DNA from: Treponema sp. UBA1226 | GTDB lineage: Bacteria > Spirochaetota > Spirochaetia > Treponematales > Treponemataceae | Assembly: GCA_002309195.1 (NCBI GenBank) | Contig: DBWY01000012.1 | Span: 61,722-91,870 of the forward strand | DNA length: 30,149 nucleotides | Direction of reading: 5' to 3' | Shown: in pieces, positions 8,083-15,779 of the stretch | Layout: every line of letters begins with the position of its first letter | Numbering within the stretch: position 1 is the first letter of the stretch | Position numbers and translations under genes: made by a program | The notes under the pieces: model-generated | The model's database searches: none | What the model saw: the letters and a program-made list of their open reading frames with translations, nothing else | What the model was told of the DNA's origin: nothing

Positions 8083-8694
8083 ATGAAAAAGATTTTATTA
8101 GCATGTTCAATGGTTTTAGCAATGGCTTTCGGTGCATTTGCAGATGACCCGAAAGGTGAATTACCACTCATGGTTCAGTGTGGTTTCTATACTTCAAACT
8201 ATCAGTGTTTTTACTGCAAGGGAACAGATGACCTTGGACTTAAATTTACACCGAATGAATGGAACACATACACTGTAACAGTAAATAAAGACGGAATTAC
8301 TTATGACGGAATGGGTGGAAAACACAAGAATATGTCGATTTTCCGCATTAAATCTAATACAAAAAAATCAAGCACACCGCTTGTAATTTACATTGACAAT
8401 GTTGTTGTAAAAGACGCAAAGGGAAATGTAATTTTAAAACTTGATTTCGAAGACGGAAAAGACGGTGGATGCTATTTCTCTCAGGGAAAACCAAATCCAA
8501 ACAACGGAAAAGTTGTTGATAAAGATGGCTCAAAGAGATTTATGATTGATATGAAATCACAGAATCTTTATGGTTACAACGGTGTAGAAGTTCAGTGGCT
8601 TCTTCCTCCATTCAGTAAAAAAGAACCGGGCTGGGATATGACTTCGGGAAAATTTACTGTTACTTATGACTACTACATCGCAGTAGCAGAATAA
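8083..8694 (+). CDS. Secreted protein, possible carbohydrate-binding beta-sandwich
   Basis: 203 residues with a clear type I signal peptide (MKKILLACSMVLAMAFGAFA, cut after Ala20). The mature part has three Cys close together (CGFYTSNYQCFYC, about 32-44) and a strand pattern rich in Asn, Asp and aromatic residues. TPLVIYIDNVVVKD followed by LDFEDGKDGG resembles the last strands of jelly-roll carbohydrate-binding modules of the CBM4/9 type. I do not recognise a named family. It lies 26 nt after the CE4 gene, has its own strong ribosome site (AAGGAG) and ends at a strong terminator, so it is the last gene of a two-gene operon. Helping the esterase to bind polysaccharide is a reasonable inference. 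Confidence 0.7.
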   Translation: MKKILLACSMVLAMAFGAFADDPKGELPLMVQCGFYTSNYQCFYCKGTDDLGLKFTPNEWNTYTVTVNKDGITYDGMGGKHKNMSIFRIKSNTKKSSTPLVIYIDNVVVKDAKGNVILKLDFEDGKDGGCYFSQGKPNPNNGKVVDKDGSKRFMIDMKSQNLYGYNGVEVQWLLPPFSKKEPGWDMTSGKFTVTYDYYIAVAE

Positions 8695-8721
8695 TTCTAT
8701 TAAAAAAAGTTTACTCTCTTT

Positions 8722-8757
8722 TTACCTGTCGTATTGTCCGGTACGACAGGTTTTTTT
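8722..8757 (+). terminator. Rho-independent terminator after the CE4 operon
   Basis: A perfect 10-bp stem ACCTGTCGTA (8724-8733) / TACGACAGGT (8742-8751) with an 8-nt loop is followed by seven T residues. Confidence 0.93.
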
Positions 8758-8768
8758 GTCGCAGAAAG

Positions 8769-8925
8769 GTGCGGGCCCCATTTTTTCCCTGCTCCACATT
8801 GTAGTATATATACACCCGTAAAAATGTTCCCGCAGGGAAACAAACGGGGCCCGCACAGTTCGCTTCGCTCTTAAGTGCCTCCCATTTTTTCCCCTGCTCC
8901 ACATTTTTACGGGCATATATATACT
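8769..8925. repeat. Nested inverted repeats, GGGCCC-centred intergenic repeat family
   Basis: The 8695-9045 gap holds no credible gene. Arm A (8769-8792, GTGCGGGCCCC...TTTCCCTGC) has an inverted copy at 8832-8856. A second inverted pair is AGTATATATA-CA-CCCGTAAAAATGT (8803-8827) against 8901-8925, with 23 of 25 positions matching. CCCATTTTTTCCC(C)TGCTCCACATT occurs directly at 8777-8800 and 8881-8905 with one indel. Together these are about three copies of one unit in both orientations. A related copy lies at 23833-23878. The short reading frames across this DNA are composition artefacts. Confidence 0.8.
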
Positions 8926-8957
8926 TGCAGAAAGCCTCATATTCTGTTAATATTATG

Positions 8958-9001
8958 TTGACAAATTTATAAAATATGTCATTTTGGATTAAAAATAATA
9001 T
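8958..9001 (+). promoter_or_regulatory. Probable fab promoter region
   Basis: A perfect TTGACA (8958-8963) is present but the -10 is unclear: ATTTTG at 17 nt, or TAATAT at 8996-9001 without a matching -35. The imperfect palindrome GACAAA...TATGTC (8959-8979) overlaps the -35 and could be an operator. Confidence 0.35.
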
Positions 9002-9045
9002 GGCGGGCGGTGTGTAAATTCAGCCTGTAAAAAGAGGTAATTGAT

Positions 9046-9996
9046 ATGGCAAAATATGCATTTTTGTTTCCTGGACAGGGTGCTCAGGTTCCCGGAATGA
9101 TGAAGGATGTTTGTGAAGCTTTTCCTGAAAGCGCAAAAGTTTTGGATGAAGTTTCTGCAATCTGGGGAAAGGATGTAAAAAAATTGATGTGGGAAGCTGA
9201 TGCTGCTGAATTAAGCCGCAGCGACAACAGTCAGATGGCAATTACAGCGTCAAGCATTGCAGTAATGAAAGCTCTTGAGTCAAAGGGAATAAAAGCAGAT
9301 GCAGCCATGGGATTTTCCCTCGGAGAATTTCCTGCTTTATATGCTGCCGGCGTTTTGAGTTTTGAAGATGTAATCAAGGTTGTAGCCCTTCGCGGTTCTA
9401 TCATGCAGGCAGTATGCGAGCAGATTGCAAAAGAAAATGAAGGTCACGCACCTGGAATGTCTGCTGTAATCGGACTTACACAGGATCAGGTAAAAGAAAT
9501 TGCTTCTAAGTGCGACAATGTTTATGCTGCAAACATGAACAGCCCAAAACAGACTGTATTAAGCGGAACTTTTGACGGACTTACACAGGCAGAAAACCTC
9601 TGTAAGGAAGCTGGTGCACGTCGTGCTCTTCGTCTTGCTGTTGCAGGACCTTTCCATTGTCCTTTAATGCAGAGAGCAGCAGACGAATTTGAAAAAGCAA
9701 TTGCAGATGTTACGTTTAATGATCCGGTAATTCCTTTGTTCAGCAATGTAACAGGAAAGCAGGCAACAAGCGGTGCAGAAATTAAAAAGAATGCTGTTTT
9801 ACATCTTACAAATCCTGTATTATGGACTAGTGAAGAAAAAGTTTTATATGATATGATGAAAGAAAGTGCAGAAGAATGGAAAGTTCTTGAAACTGGTGTA
9901 GGAAAGGTTTTAAACGGTCTCTGGATTAAATCAGAAATCGCAGAAGGACTTGAATGCACAAGTGTAAATACTGCAGAAACTATTAATTCACTTTAA
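9046..9996 (+). CDS. fabD: Malonyl-CoA:ACP transacylase
   Basis: 316 residues. FabD moves the malonyl group from CoA to acyl carrier protein, the entry step of type II fatty acid elongation in the cytoplasm. The sequence shows FLFPGQGAQ (7-15), the nucleophile elbow GFSLGE with Ser91, the malonate-binding Arg region (VALRGSIMQ) and the catalytic His204 (AGPFHCPLM). The length is normal for the family. AGAGG about 10 nt upstream sets the start. It begins a fabD-fabG-fabZ operon. Genes for acyl carrier protein and the condensing enzymes (FabH, FabF) are not beside it and must be elsewhere. Confidence 0.95.
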   Translation: MAKYAFLFPGQGAQVPGMMKDVCEAFPESAKVLDEVSAIWGKDVKKLMWEADAAELSRSDNSQMAITASSIAVMKALESKGIKADAAMGFSLGEFPALYAAGVLSFEDVIKVVALRGSIMQAVCEQIAKENEGHAPGMSAVIGLTQDQVKEIASKCDNVYAANMNSPKQTVLSGTFDGLTQAENLCKEAGARRALRLAVAGPFHCPLMQRAADEFEKAIADVTFNDPVIPLFSNVTGKQATSGAEIKKNAVLHLTNPVLWTSEEKVLYDMMKESAEEWKVLETGVGKVLNGLWIKSEIAEGLECTSVNTAETINSL

Positions 9997-10052
9997 TCAA
10001 TTTTATTTTTGCTGCAGTCTGCAGATGACAGATGTGCGGCCGGAGGAAAATT

Positions 10053-10799
10053 ATGAAATTACTTGAAAACAAAAAAGCACTTGTTACAGGTTCCAGCCGT
10101 GGAATCGGACGCAAGATTGCAGAAGTATTTATGGCAAACGGTGCAGAAGTGTGGGGTCTTTGTACAAAGCCATCTGCAGCAAAAGCAGACCTAGAAAAAG
10201 TTGCAGCTGATAACGGAGTTAAGTTTCATGAAATATGCTGTAACTGTGGTGATGCTGCAGCATTAAAAGAATGTATTAAGGCAGCTCTTGAAGAAGCCGG
10301 CGGATTTGATGTTCTTGTTAACAATGCAGGTATTACACGCGACGGTCTTTCTTTTGCAATGTCAATGGAAAACTGGCAGGACGTTATCAATGTAAACCTC
10401 ACAGCTCCGTTTGTAATCAATCAGATTATTTCTTACGATATGATTCACAAGAAGAAGGGTTCAATCATCAATATGGCTTCTATCTCTGGAGTTCACGGAG
10501 AAGCAGGTCAGGTAAATTATTCTGCATCTAAAGCAGGTCTTATCGGTATGACAAAGGCTCTTGCAAAAGAAATCGGTAAGAGAAAGGTTCGCGTAAATGC
10601 GGTTGCTCCTGGATTTATCGAAACAGAAATGACAGAAGCAGTTCCAGAAGAACTCAGAAAAGAATGGCTCAAGATTATTCCTATGAACAGAGCCGGAACA
10701 GTTGAGGAAGTTGCAAATGTATGTCTCTTCCTTGCAAGTGATCTTTCTACTTATGTAACTGGTCAGGTTATCGGTATTGACGGCGGAATGGGTGCATAA
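10053..10799 (+). CDS. fabG: 3-oxoacyl-ACP reductase
   Basis: 248 residues from the chosen start. This short-chain dehydrogenase reduces 3-oxoacyl-ACP with NADPH. It shows the Rossmann motif TGSSRGIG, NNAG, catalytic Ser143 (NMASISG) and Tyr156/Lys160 (NYSASK), and the C-terminal GIDGG. A start at 10032 is possible in frame, but GGAGG at 10042-10046 points to the ATG at 10053, and MKLLENKKALVTG is a normal family N-terminus. It follows fabD after a short gap and ends 2 nt before fabZ. Other short-chain dehydrogenases look similar, but the position between fabD and fabZ supports FabG. Confidence 0.93.
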   Translation: MKLLENKKALVTGSSRGIGRKIAEVFMANGAEVWGLCTKPSAAKADLEKVAADNGVKFHEICCNCGDAAALKECIKAALEEAGGFDVLVNNAGITRDGLSFAMSMENWQDVINVNLTAPFVINQIISYDMIHKKKGSIINMASISGVHGEAGQVNYSASKAGLIGMTKALAKEIGKRKVRVNAVAPGFIETEMTEAVPEELRKEWLKIIPMNRAGTVEEVANVCLFLASDLSTYVTGQVIGIDGGMGA

Positions 10800-10801
10800 A
10801 G

Positions 10802-11233
10802 ATGGCAGTAACTAATGATATCGAAAGTCTTCTTCCGCACAGAAAACCTTTTTTGTTTGTAGATGAAATTGTTTCATGTGATGAAAACGGAAGTGTAAGC
10901 ACAAGAAAATTTACAGAAGATGATTTTTTCTTTAAAGGTCACTTTCCTGAATACCCTGTAGTTCCTGGAGTAATTCTTGTAGAAACAATGGCACAGGCTG
11001 GTGGCGCGGCTTTAAGTTTTCAGAAAAAATTTGATGACGGAAGCCTTTTCTTTCTCGGAACCGTAGACAAAGTTAAGTTTAAAAATCAGGTTCGCCCTGG
11101 TGATACAGTAAGAATGGAAATTACAAACCTTCGTGTTTCAAAGAGGATGATTAAACAGGCCGGCAAAGCATACGTCGGCGACACCCTCTGCGCCGAAGCC
11201 GAGTGGATGTGCCTTGTCGGATCCGCAAATTAA
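10802..11233 (+). CDS. fabZ: 3-hydroxyacyl-ACP dehydratase
   Basis: 143 residues, a hot-dog-fold enzyme that removes water from 3-hydroxyacyl-ACP. The sequence shows LLPHRKPFLFVDE (10-22), catalytic His47 in GHFPEYPVVPG and Glu61 in ETMAQAGG. The lack of FabA-type features and the length fit FabZ. The start is 2 nt after the fabG stop, so translation is probably coupled. The last codons have higher GC than the rest, and the stop codon sits in the middle of a 31-nt inverted repeat (11216-11246). Confidence 0.94.
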   Translation: MAVTNDIESLLPHRKPFLFVDEIVSCDENGSVSTRKFTEDDFFFKGHFPEYPVVPGVILVETMAQAGGAALSFQKKFDDGSLFFLGTVDKVKFKNQVRPGDTVRMEITNLRVSKRMIKQAGKAYVGDTLCAEAEWMCLVGSAN

Positions 11234-11246
11234 TTTGCGGTCCGAC
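11216..11246. repeat. Inverted repeat straddling the fabZ stop codon
   Basis: GTCGGATCCGCAAAT pairs with ATTTGCGG-TCCGAC with one bulged A. The TAA stop (11231-11233) is at its centre. No T run follows, so it is not a classical terminator; a role in mRNA 3'-end protection is possible. Confidence 0.65.
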
Positions 11247-11310
11247 GTGTATAATCTACCTTGCACTAACGGAGCGCAGCTACGTATGTGTTTGGTTGGT
11301 GCATGTGTTT

Positions 11311-11335
11311 ACGGCGGCATGTCCGCCGTTTTTTA
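11311..11335 (+). terminator. Rho-independent terminator of the fab operon
   Basis: Stem ACGGCGG (11311-11317) / CCGCCGT (11323-11329) with a 5-nt loop and a T run to 11334. The run overlaps the stop codon of the convergent cyclase gene. Confidence 0.88.
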
Positions 11336-14065
11336 TTTTGAAGTCATTGTATATACGCCGTCCCAGATTTTCGGAACACCGTCTTTTATATAATCTGCGC
11401 AGCGTTTCATGAATACCTTTGACGACAAGTCTGCAGGATAAAGCTTGTCCGCTTTCTTAAATAATTCAAAGGCTTTTTTAAGCTCAGTTTTCTTTTTAGG
11501 AACTTCAGGAGTGTCGGTTCCTTTAAGATAAATCTCGATTCCCTCGTTAAAGATTTCTGCAGCCTCTATCTGTTCGCTGCTCATTTCTTCCCTTAAGCCA
11601 AGAATGTTATAGATGCCGACCGGCTTTTTAACGTTTATTACGCGAACGTTATCAAACTTTCTTGCAACAAGTTTTCCTTCGTTTGCACCGCTGTTTGCCA
11701 TCTGCCATGTGCTTTCTGAACACATAATCCACGAACCGTAAACTTTGTTTGTTCCTTCAAGGCGGCTTGCAAGGTTTACGTTATTTCCCATAATCGTATA
11801 GTTAAGTTTTTTCTGTGTTCCCATGTTGCCGACAACCATGTTACCGGTGTTTAGTCCGACACGGCTGTGAAGGTAGAAAGGTTCACCGGTTTTAGGATTA
11901 ATCGGAAGTCTGTCTTTATTTTCTTTGTTGAATTTTTCTTCTGCCTGAAGCATTCGTATTGCCGCAACGCATGCGCTGAACGCATTGTTTTCTATCGGAA
12001 TCGGTGCGCCAAAGAAAGAAACTATTTCATCGCCGACATATTTATCGATTGTACCTTTGTTGTCCATGATTGCATCACTTAAAACGCCCAGATATTCGTT
12101 TAAGATTTCTACAAGGCGTTCAGCACCTTTGTCTTCGCCTGCTTCGTTGTTGATTACCTCTGTAAAACCAGAGAAGGTTTTTACATCAGAAAAGAGGGCT
12201 GTTAAGTATTCACTCTTACCACCTAAGTTTGCAAGCTCAGGATGCTTTACGATTTCTGCAACAACGGCAGGTGCAACGTATGCGCCGAAAGTTGTCTGCA
12301 AGAATTTTTTATCTTTTTCTGCAAGTGCAAAGCGGAATATTGTTACAGAAAGATAACTTGTTATTGCAATCAGTATTGCTGTAAGTCCAGGTATGTAGAG
12401 CCCGAAAAGATTCATTGCAAGGAACGGAACTATGATTACAAAAACAATCAGTGTTCCCCAGCTTATATTCTGAACAAAGGATTTTTTCTTTTCAACAAAA
12501 ATTTCCTGAACAATAAGAAGAAGAGCTACAATGAAAATCCAGAGCCATGCATTTACAGGAGTGATAAAGTCGCGGTTTATGATTGTATTGTAGACGTTGG
12601 CGTGAGTTCCGACATTAGGATATGCACGTTCAAAAGGTGTTGTTCCTAAATCTGTAGTTGAGCTTGCAGTACTGCCTACAATGCAGAGTGCATTTTTATA
12701 TACATCTTTTTTTTCGCTGAACATGTCATTATAAAGTGTAATTTCGTCATGAAGAACTTCATAAAGACTTCCAAATTCTTCTGCAAAATATTTATAAGAT
12801 TCTTCGCCGAGATTTTCGCGCAATTCAAATAGAAGTTCCTGGATGCTATTTACATCTTCTGAATCTGCATATGATGTAACATTTGCAAAAAAGTTTTTTC
12901 TTAGATTAAAATAGTCGTCGTAATATTCCTGTGGAATTCCACCGTTTATCGGATTTGAATCGTTGTCATAACCTTCGCAGACAGCAAGAAGGAATTCTTT
13001 AAATTCGAGAATCTCATTGTAGTTTTCATGAAGAGCTCGGACTTTTTTCTTTAACTGTGATGCAAGTTTTGAATCAGTTGCATTTCTAAGCTCGTCATAG
13101 TCTTCTGTAAGACGTTCAAGAATTTTTGAAATATTTGATTCAATTTTATCAAACTGGTTTAAAATCGCGATTGAGTCCTGCCTGAACGCATCTTTAAATT
13201 CGTTGCGCGTCCAGTTAACGATTAATCTTCCAGAATCATCAAGCGGAATTTTTATATCGATGGTTTTTCCGTCAATAGTTGCGTTTTTAAGAATGACTTT
13301 ATGTTTTTTTCGGATTATTTTTTCGGGTTTGGTCTGTTCAATTATAGGACCGAGCATAATCTGTGCAACACACTTGCCAAAGTCTTTTTCATAATCAAGA
13401 AGGGCAACGTGGCGTCTTACACCGTCATAATCAAGAATTACATTTGCAAATCCAGAGCCTTTAGCACGAGTGATGAACATTTTCATTGCAGGAGAAAGAC
13501 CGATTTCAAAATCATGAATAGTTTTCGGATCAGACCAGTCTACTTTCTTAAATCCAGAAAGAGAGTTCATGTGTGATTCGTAGACTGTTTTGTGATTGTC
13601 TTCTATGATTTTTTTAATATCTCCTTCTGGAGTAATCATGAATCTGTCTGCAACATATTTGAGTTCTTCTTCGGGGTAATTTATATCCAGGTCACTCGTG
13701 TTTGTAATAAGATAGGTGTTCCCAAAAAACTGAATCGAACGAGAAAAATAATCATCGCATTCAGGAAAGTTTGAAGGGGATAAAAACTCGATATCGAATA
13801 CGACTTTGTCTGCGCCGAGCTCTTTGAGTCTTAAAAGCATGTCCGCATATACATCTCTCTTCCATGGCCAGGGACCTACAGATTCCAGGGCAAGGTTGTC
13901 TGCTACTACAAGAAGGATTTCTGGCGCTTCTTTCGGCGGTTTTTTTGCATACAAAAGTATGTCAGAAAATTTAAGCTCAAATTTTCTTGTTGCTCCAAGG
14001 CCTGTAAGCAGTGTCCAGAATAAGATTGAAAGAAGTATAAAGAAAACAGATCTGAGTTTTTTCAA
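11333..14065 (-). CDS. CHASE2-domain adenylate/guanylate cyclase
   Basis: 910 residues. TM1 (about 7-25) is followed by an extracytoplasmic CHASE2 sensor (GPWPWKRDVYADML near the start, CIVGSTASSTTDLGTTPF near the end) that contains an unusual helical insert of about 165 residues (about 290-455). Three further helices (about 500-580) lead to a class III cyclase domain (about 618-800), then a helical TPR-like tail. Catalytic residues are complete: metal-binding Asp627 (LFSDVKTF) and Asp679 (YVGDEIV), and Asn764 and Arg768 (NNVNLASRLEG). It should make cAMP, less likely cGMP. The start codon is TTG, supported by GGGGTGA 4 nt upstream on the minus strand (14070-14076). It is divergent from a gene set that includes a FecR protein, a plausible partner. 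Confidence 0.92.
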   Translation of the reverse strand: MKKLRSVFFILLSILFWTLLTGLGATRKFELKFSDILLYAKKPPKEAPEILLVVADNLALESVGPWPWKRDVYADMLLRLKELGADKVVFDIEFLSPSNFPECDDYFSRSIQFFGNTYLITNTSDLDINYPEEELKYVADRFMITPEGDIKKIIEDNHKTVYESHMNSLSGFKKVDWSDPKTIHDFEIGLSPAMKMFITRAKGSGFANVILDYDGVRRHVALLDYEKDFGKCVAQIMLGPIIEQTKPEKIIRKKHKVILKNATIDGKTIDIKIPLDDSGRLIVNWTRNEFKDAFRQDSIAILNQFDKIESNISKILERLTEDYDELRNATDSKLASQLKKKVRALHENYNEILEFKEFLLAVCEGYDNDSNPINGGIPQEYYDDYFNLRKNFFANVTSYADSEDVNSIQELLFELRENLGEESYKYFAEEFGSLYEVLHDEITLYNDMFSEKKDVYKNALCIVGSTASSTTDLGTTPFERAYPNVGTHANVYNTIINRDFITPVNAWLWIFIVALLLIVQEIFVEKKKSFVQNISWGTLIVFVIIVPFLAMNLFGLYIPGLTAILIAITSYLSVTIFRFALAEKDKKFLQTTFGAYVAPAVVAEIVKHPELANLGGKSEYLTALFSDVKTFSGFTEVINNEAGEDKGAERLVEILNEYLGVLSDAIMDNKGTIDKYVGDEIVSFFGAPIPIENNAFSACVAAIRMLQAEEKFNKENKDRLPINPKTGEPFYLHSRVGLNTGNMVVGNMGTQKKLNYTIMGNNVNLASRLEGTNKVYGSWIMCSESTWQMANSGANEGKLVARKFDNVRVINVKKPVGIYNILGLREEMSSEQIEAAEIFNEGIEIYLKGTDTPEVPKKKTELKKAFELFKKADKLYPADLSSKVFMKRCADYIKDGVPKIWDGVYTMTSK

Positions 14066-14069
14066 TTGT

Positions 14070-14076
14070 TCACCCC
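14070..14076 (-). promoter_or_regulatory. Ribosome binding site that fixes the TTG start of the CHASE2 cyclase
   Basis: On the minus strand GGGGTGA ends 4 nt before TTG at 14065. No in-frame ATG with a ribosome site is nearby. Further upstream, a TATAAT on the same strand (14117-14112) is a possible -10. Confidence 0.6.
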
Positions 14077-14177
14077 GTAGAAAAAAATAGTTACATATTA
14101 TATAATTTACTATTATAGCATTGACCTCTGGTTTTGAACATAAAAACCCGGGGAAAATGAGATTTACAGGGGGTTAT

Positions 14178-14630
14178 ATGAGGCGAAAACTATTTCTGGT
14201 GCCAATAATTCTCGGACTTTTGCAGTTCGGCGCTTTTGCTCAGAGTTTTGACAGGATAACACAGATACTTGATGCAAAAGAGATTAATGCGGGGCAACTT
14301 TCTTATCTTGCCGCAACATATTTGAATGTCATCGATGAACGTTCAGACGAAAAAGCAGCTTTTGATAAATTAAAGGAAATGGGATATTTTGATGACAGTT
14401 TTAGTGCTGATTCCCCTGTAAGCCTTAAAAAGGTTTGTGCAGTTTTTGCACGCGCTGCAGATATTAAAGGCGGATTCATGTACAGACTTGCAAAAAAATC
14501 TGAGCGTTATGCTTATAAAGAATTTCTTGCCAGAGGATACATTCCTGTAAACTCTGATCCTTCTATGCATGTAAGCGGGGCTAATGCAGTTGCGTTATTC
14601 AACAGCATTCTGGAGGAAAATTCAAAATGA
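14178..14630 (+). CDS. Exported protein, weakly S-layer-homology-like
   Basis: 150 residues with a signal peptide (about 1-21, cut after AFA). The mature part is helical with two loose repeats of the kind seen in S-layer homology modules, for example EMGYFDDSFSADSPVSLKKV and FLARGYIPVNSDPS. Such modules often tie proteins to the cell envelope, but the match is weak and the protein is otherwise unrecognised. AGGGGG at 14168-14173 sets this start; the in-frame ATG at 14121 has no ribosome site. The stop overlaps the next start by 4 nt (ATGA), so it is coupled to the beta-barrel protein that follows. Confidence 0.65.
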   Translation: MRRKLFLVPIILGLLQFGAFAQSFDRITQILDAKEINAGQLSYLAATYLNVIDERSDEKAAFDKLKEMGYFDDSFSADSPVSLKKVCAVFARAADIKGGFMYRLAKKSERYAYKEFLARGYIPVNSDPSMHVSGANAVALFNSILEENSK

Positions 14631-15766
14631 AAAAAGTATTCAGAAAGTTTTTAATTTTAGTGACATCGCTTTTTGTATCAGGGGCATCAGCTTTTGCACT
14701 TGATGCAGGATTTTTAATTGATAATGATTCTGCATTTAAAACTGACGAAGAAAAGAAATTCTTTGTAGACCAGAAAGACAGTTTTTATGCATGGGTAAAA
14801 GTTCCGGTTGGGACTGGAGCAGATAAATATTTTATTGCAGAAGGTCTTTACCAGTTTGAATATCTGAGCAATACAAAAGATTCTTTTAATTTTTTTGATG
14901 TGGATCTTTTTAAGTTTGTTTATTCTAAAAGGCTTGAAAACGGAGTTATTGATGTTAAAGCCGGCCGTTTTGGTTTTATGGATTTGACTTCGGTAATTTT
15001 TTCTCAGGCAGCAGACGGTGCATTTTTAAGTTATAGAAATCAGTCTATGACTGTATCTGCTTATGCTTCTTATACGGGACTTCTTAATTCAAACATCGTA
15101 AAGATGTACAATGCTGCAGATTTTGAACCTGGTGATAAAGAAAATGTTTATAACCTTTCTGATAAATTTATCAACGCTGCTGCAACTATTGCATTTTTAA
15201 ATCTTTTTGGAAATCAGACTGTTGCTGCACAGGTTTTAGGTTCTTTCAGAGCAGATTCAATTTCATTTACAAGAATATATGCAACGCTTTCGCTTGATGG
15301 CCCTGTTTATAAAAACCTTTTCTATTCTGCTTCTGCAAGTATCGGAATGTCATCTTATAACGATGCAGATTTTACGACAGCACTGCTTTTAAAGGGAAAT
15401 GTTTCATATTACTTTGACAAAGCTTCTGCCGGTGCAAAGTTTGTTTTTGCAGATAAGAATTTCGGCGGAATTACTTCGCTTGTTGCATTAAATTCTCTTA
15501 CAGAACCTGGATATTCTGCGCTCTTAAAAGCCGGAATCTTTGGAACATATAAACCGATATCTGATGTTTTATGCAAGGCCGAATTTAATCTTGCATTTGA
15601 CGGACTTAATGATTATGAATTAAAGGGACTCGAGTTTGGTCTTTCGGCTGAATATCAGATTTTAAGTGATCTTTATGCGGGAGCAGAATGGAACTTCTAT
15701 AAAGATTGCAATGAAACAGAATTTGATTTTAATAAAATTTCTTTAAAGATTAGAATAACATTGTAA
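14627..15766 (+). CDS. Exported outer-membrane beta-barrel-like protein
   Basis: 379 residues with a signal peptide (about 1-24, SAFA then LDAG). The mature chain consists of alternating amphipathic strands with many Tyr, Phe and Gly residues (for example AGAEWNFYKDCNETEF near the end) and finishes with a hydrophobic strand, ISLKIRITL, as outer-membrane barrels do. No named family is recognised. Start and stop overlap tightly with the SLH-like protein upstream, and the FecR gene follows after 13 nt, so three exported proteins form one operon. A porin-like or surface structural role is inferred. Confidence 0.65.
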   Translation: MKKVFRKFLILVTSLFVSGASAFALDAGFLIDNDSAFKTDEEKKFFVDQKDSFYAWVKVPVGTGADKYFIAEGLYQFEYLSNTKDSFNFFDVDLFKFVYSKRLENGVIDVKAGRFGFMDLTSVIFSQAADGAFLSYRNQSMTVSAYASYTGLLNSNIVKMYNAADFEPGDKENVYNLSDKFINAAATIAFLNLFGNQTVAAQVLGSFRADSISFTRIYATLSLDGPVYKNLFYSASASIGMSSYNDADFTTALLLKGNVSYYFDKASAGAKFVFADKNFGGITSLVALNSLTEPGYSALLKAGIFGTYKPISDVLCKAEFNLAFDGLNDYELKGLEFGLSAEYQILSDLYAGAEWNFYKDCNETEFDFNKISLKIRITL

Positions 15767-15779
15767 GGGGAGAGGTGAT

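Noticed and set aside
8711..8940. Two overlapping minus-strand reading frames of 63 and 72 codons
   Set aside because: They lie across the terminator and the inverted repeats, have no ribosome site and show repeat-derived peptides.
9522..9959. Minus-strand reading frame of 145 codons opposite fabD
   Set aside because: Antisense to a well-supported enzyme gene; composition is Ser/Ala/Phe-rich as expected for a reversed frame.
10018..10026. CTGCAG pair (CTGCAGtCTGCAG) between fabD and fabG
   Set aside because: Short, close to chance in DNA rich in GCAG codons, and without a hairpin or T run.
12242..12649. Plus-strand Cys/Asn-rich frame of 135 codons opposite the CHASE2 cyclase
   Set aside because: Low-complexity antisense translation; the minus-strand protein has intact domains throughout.
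14121..14149. TTGACC as -35 of a promoter for the exported trio
   Set aside because: No acceptable -10 lies 16-18 nt downstream, so I did not annotate it.
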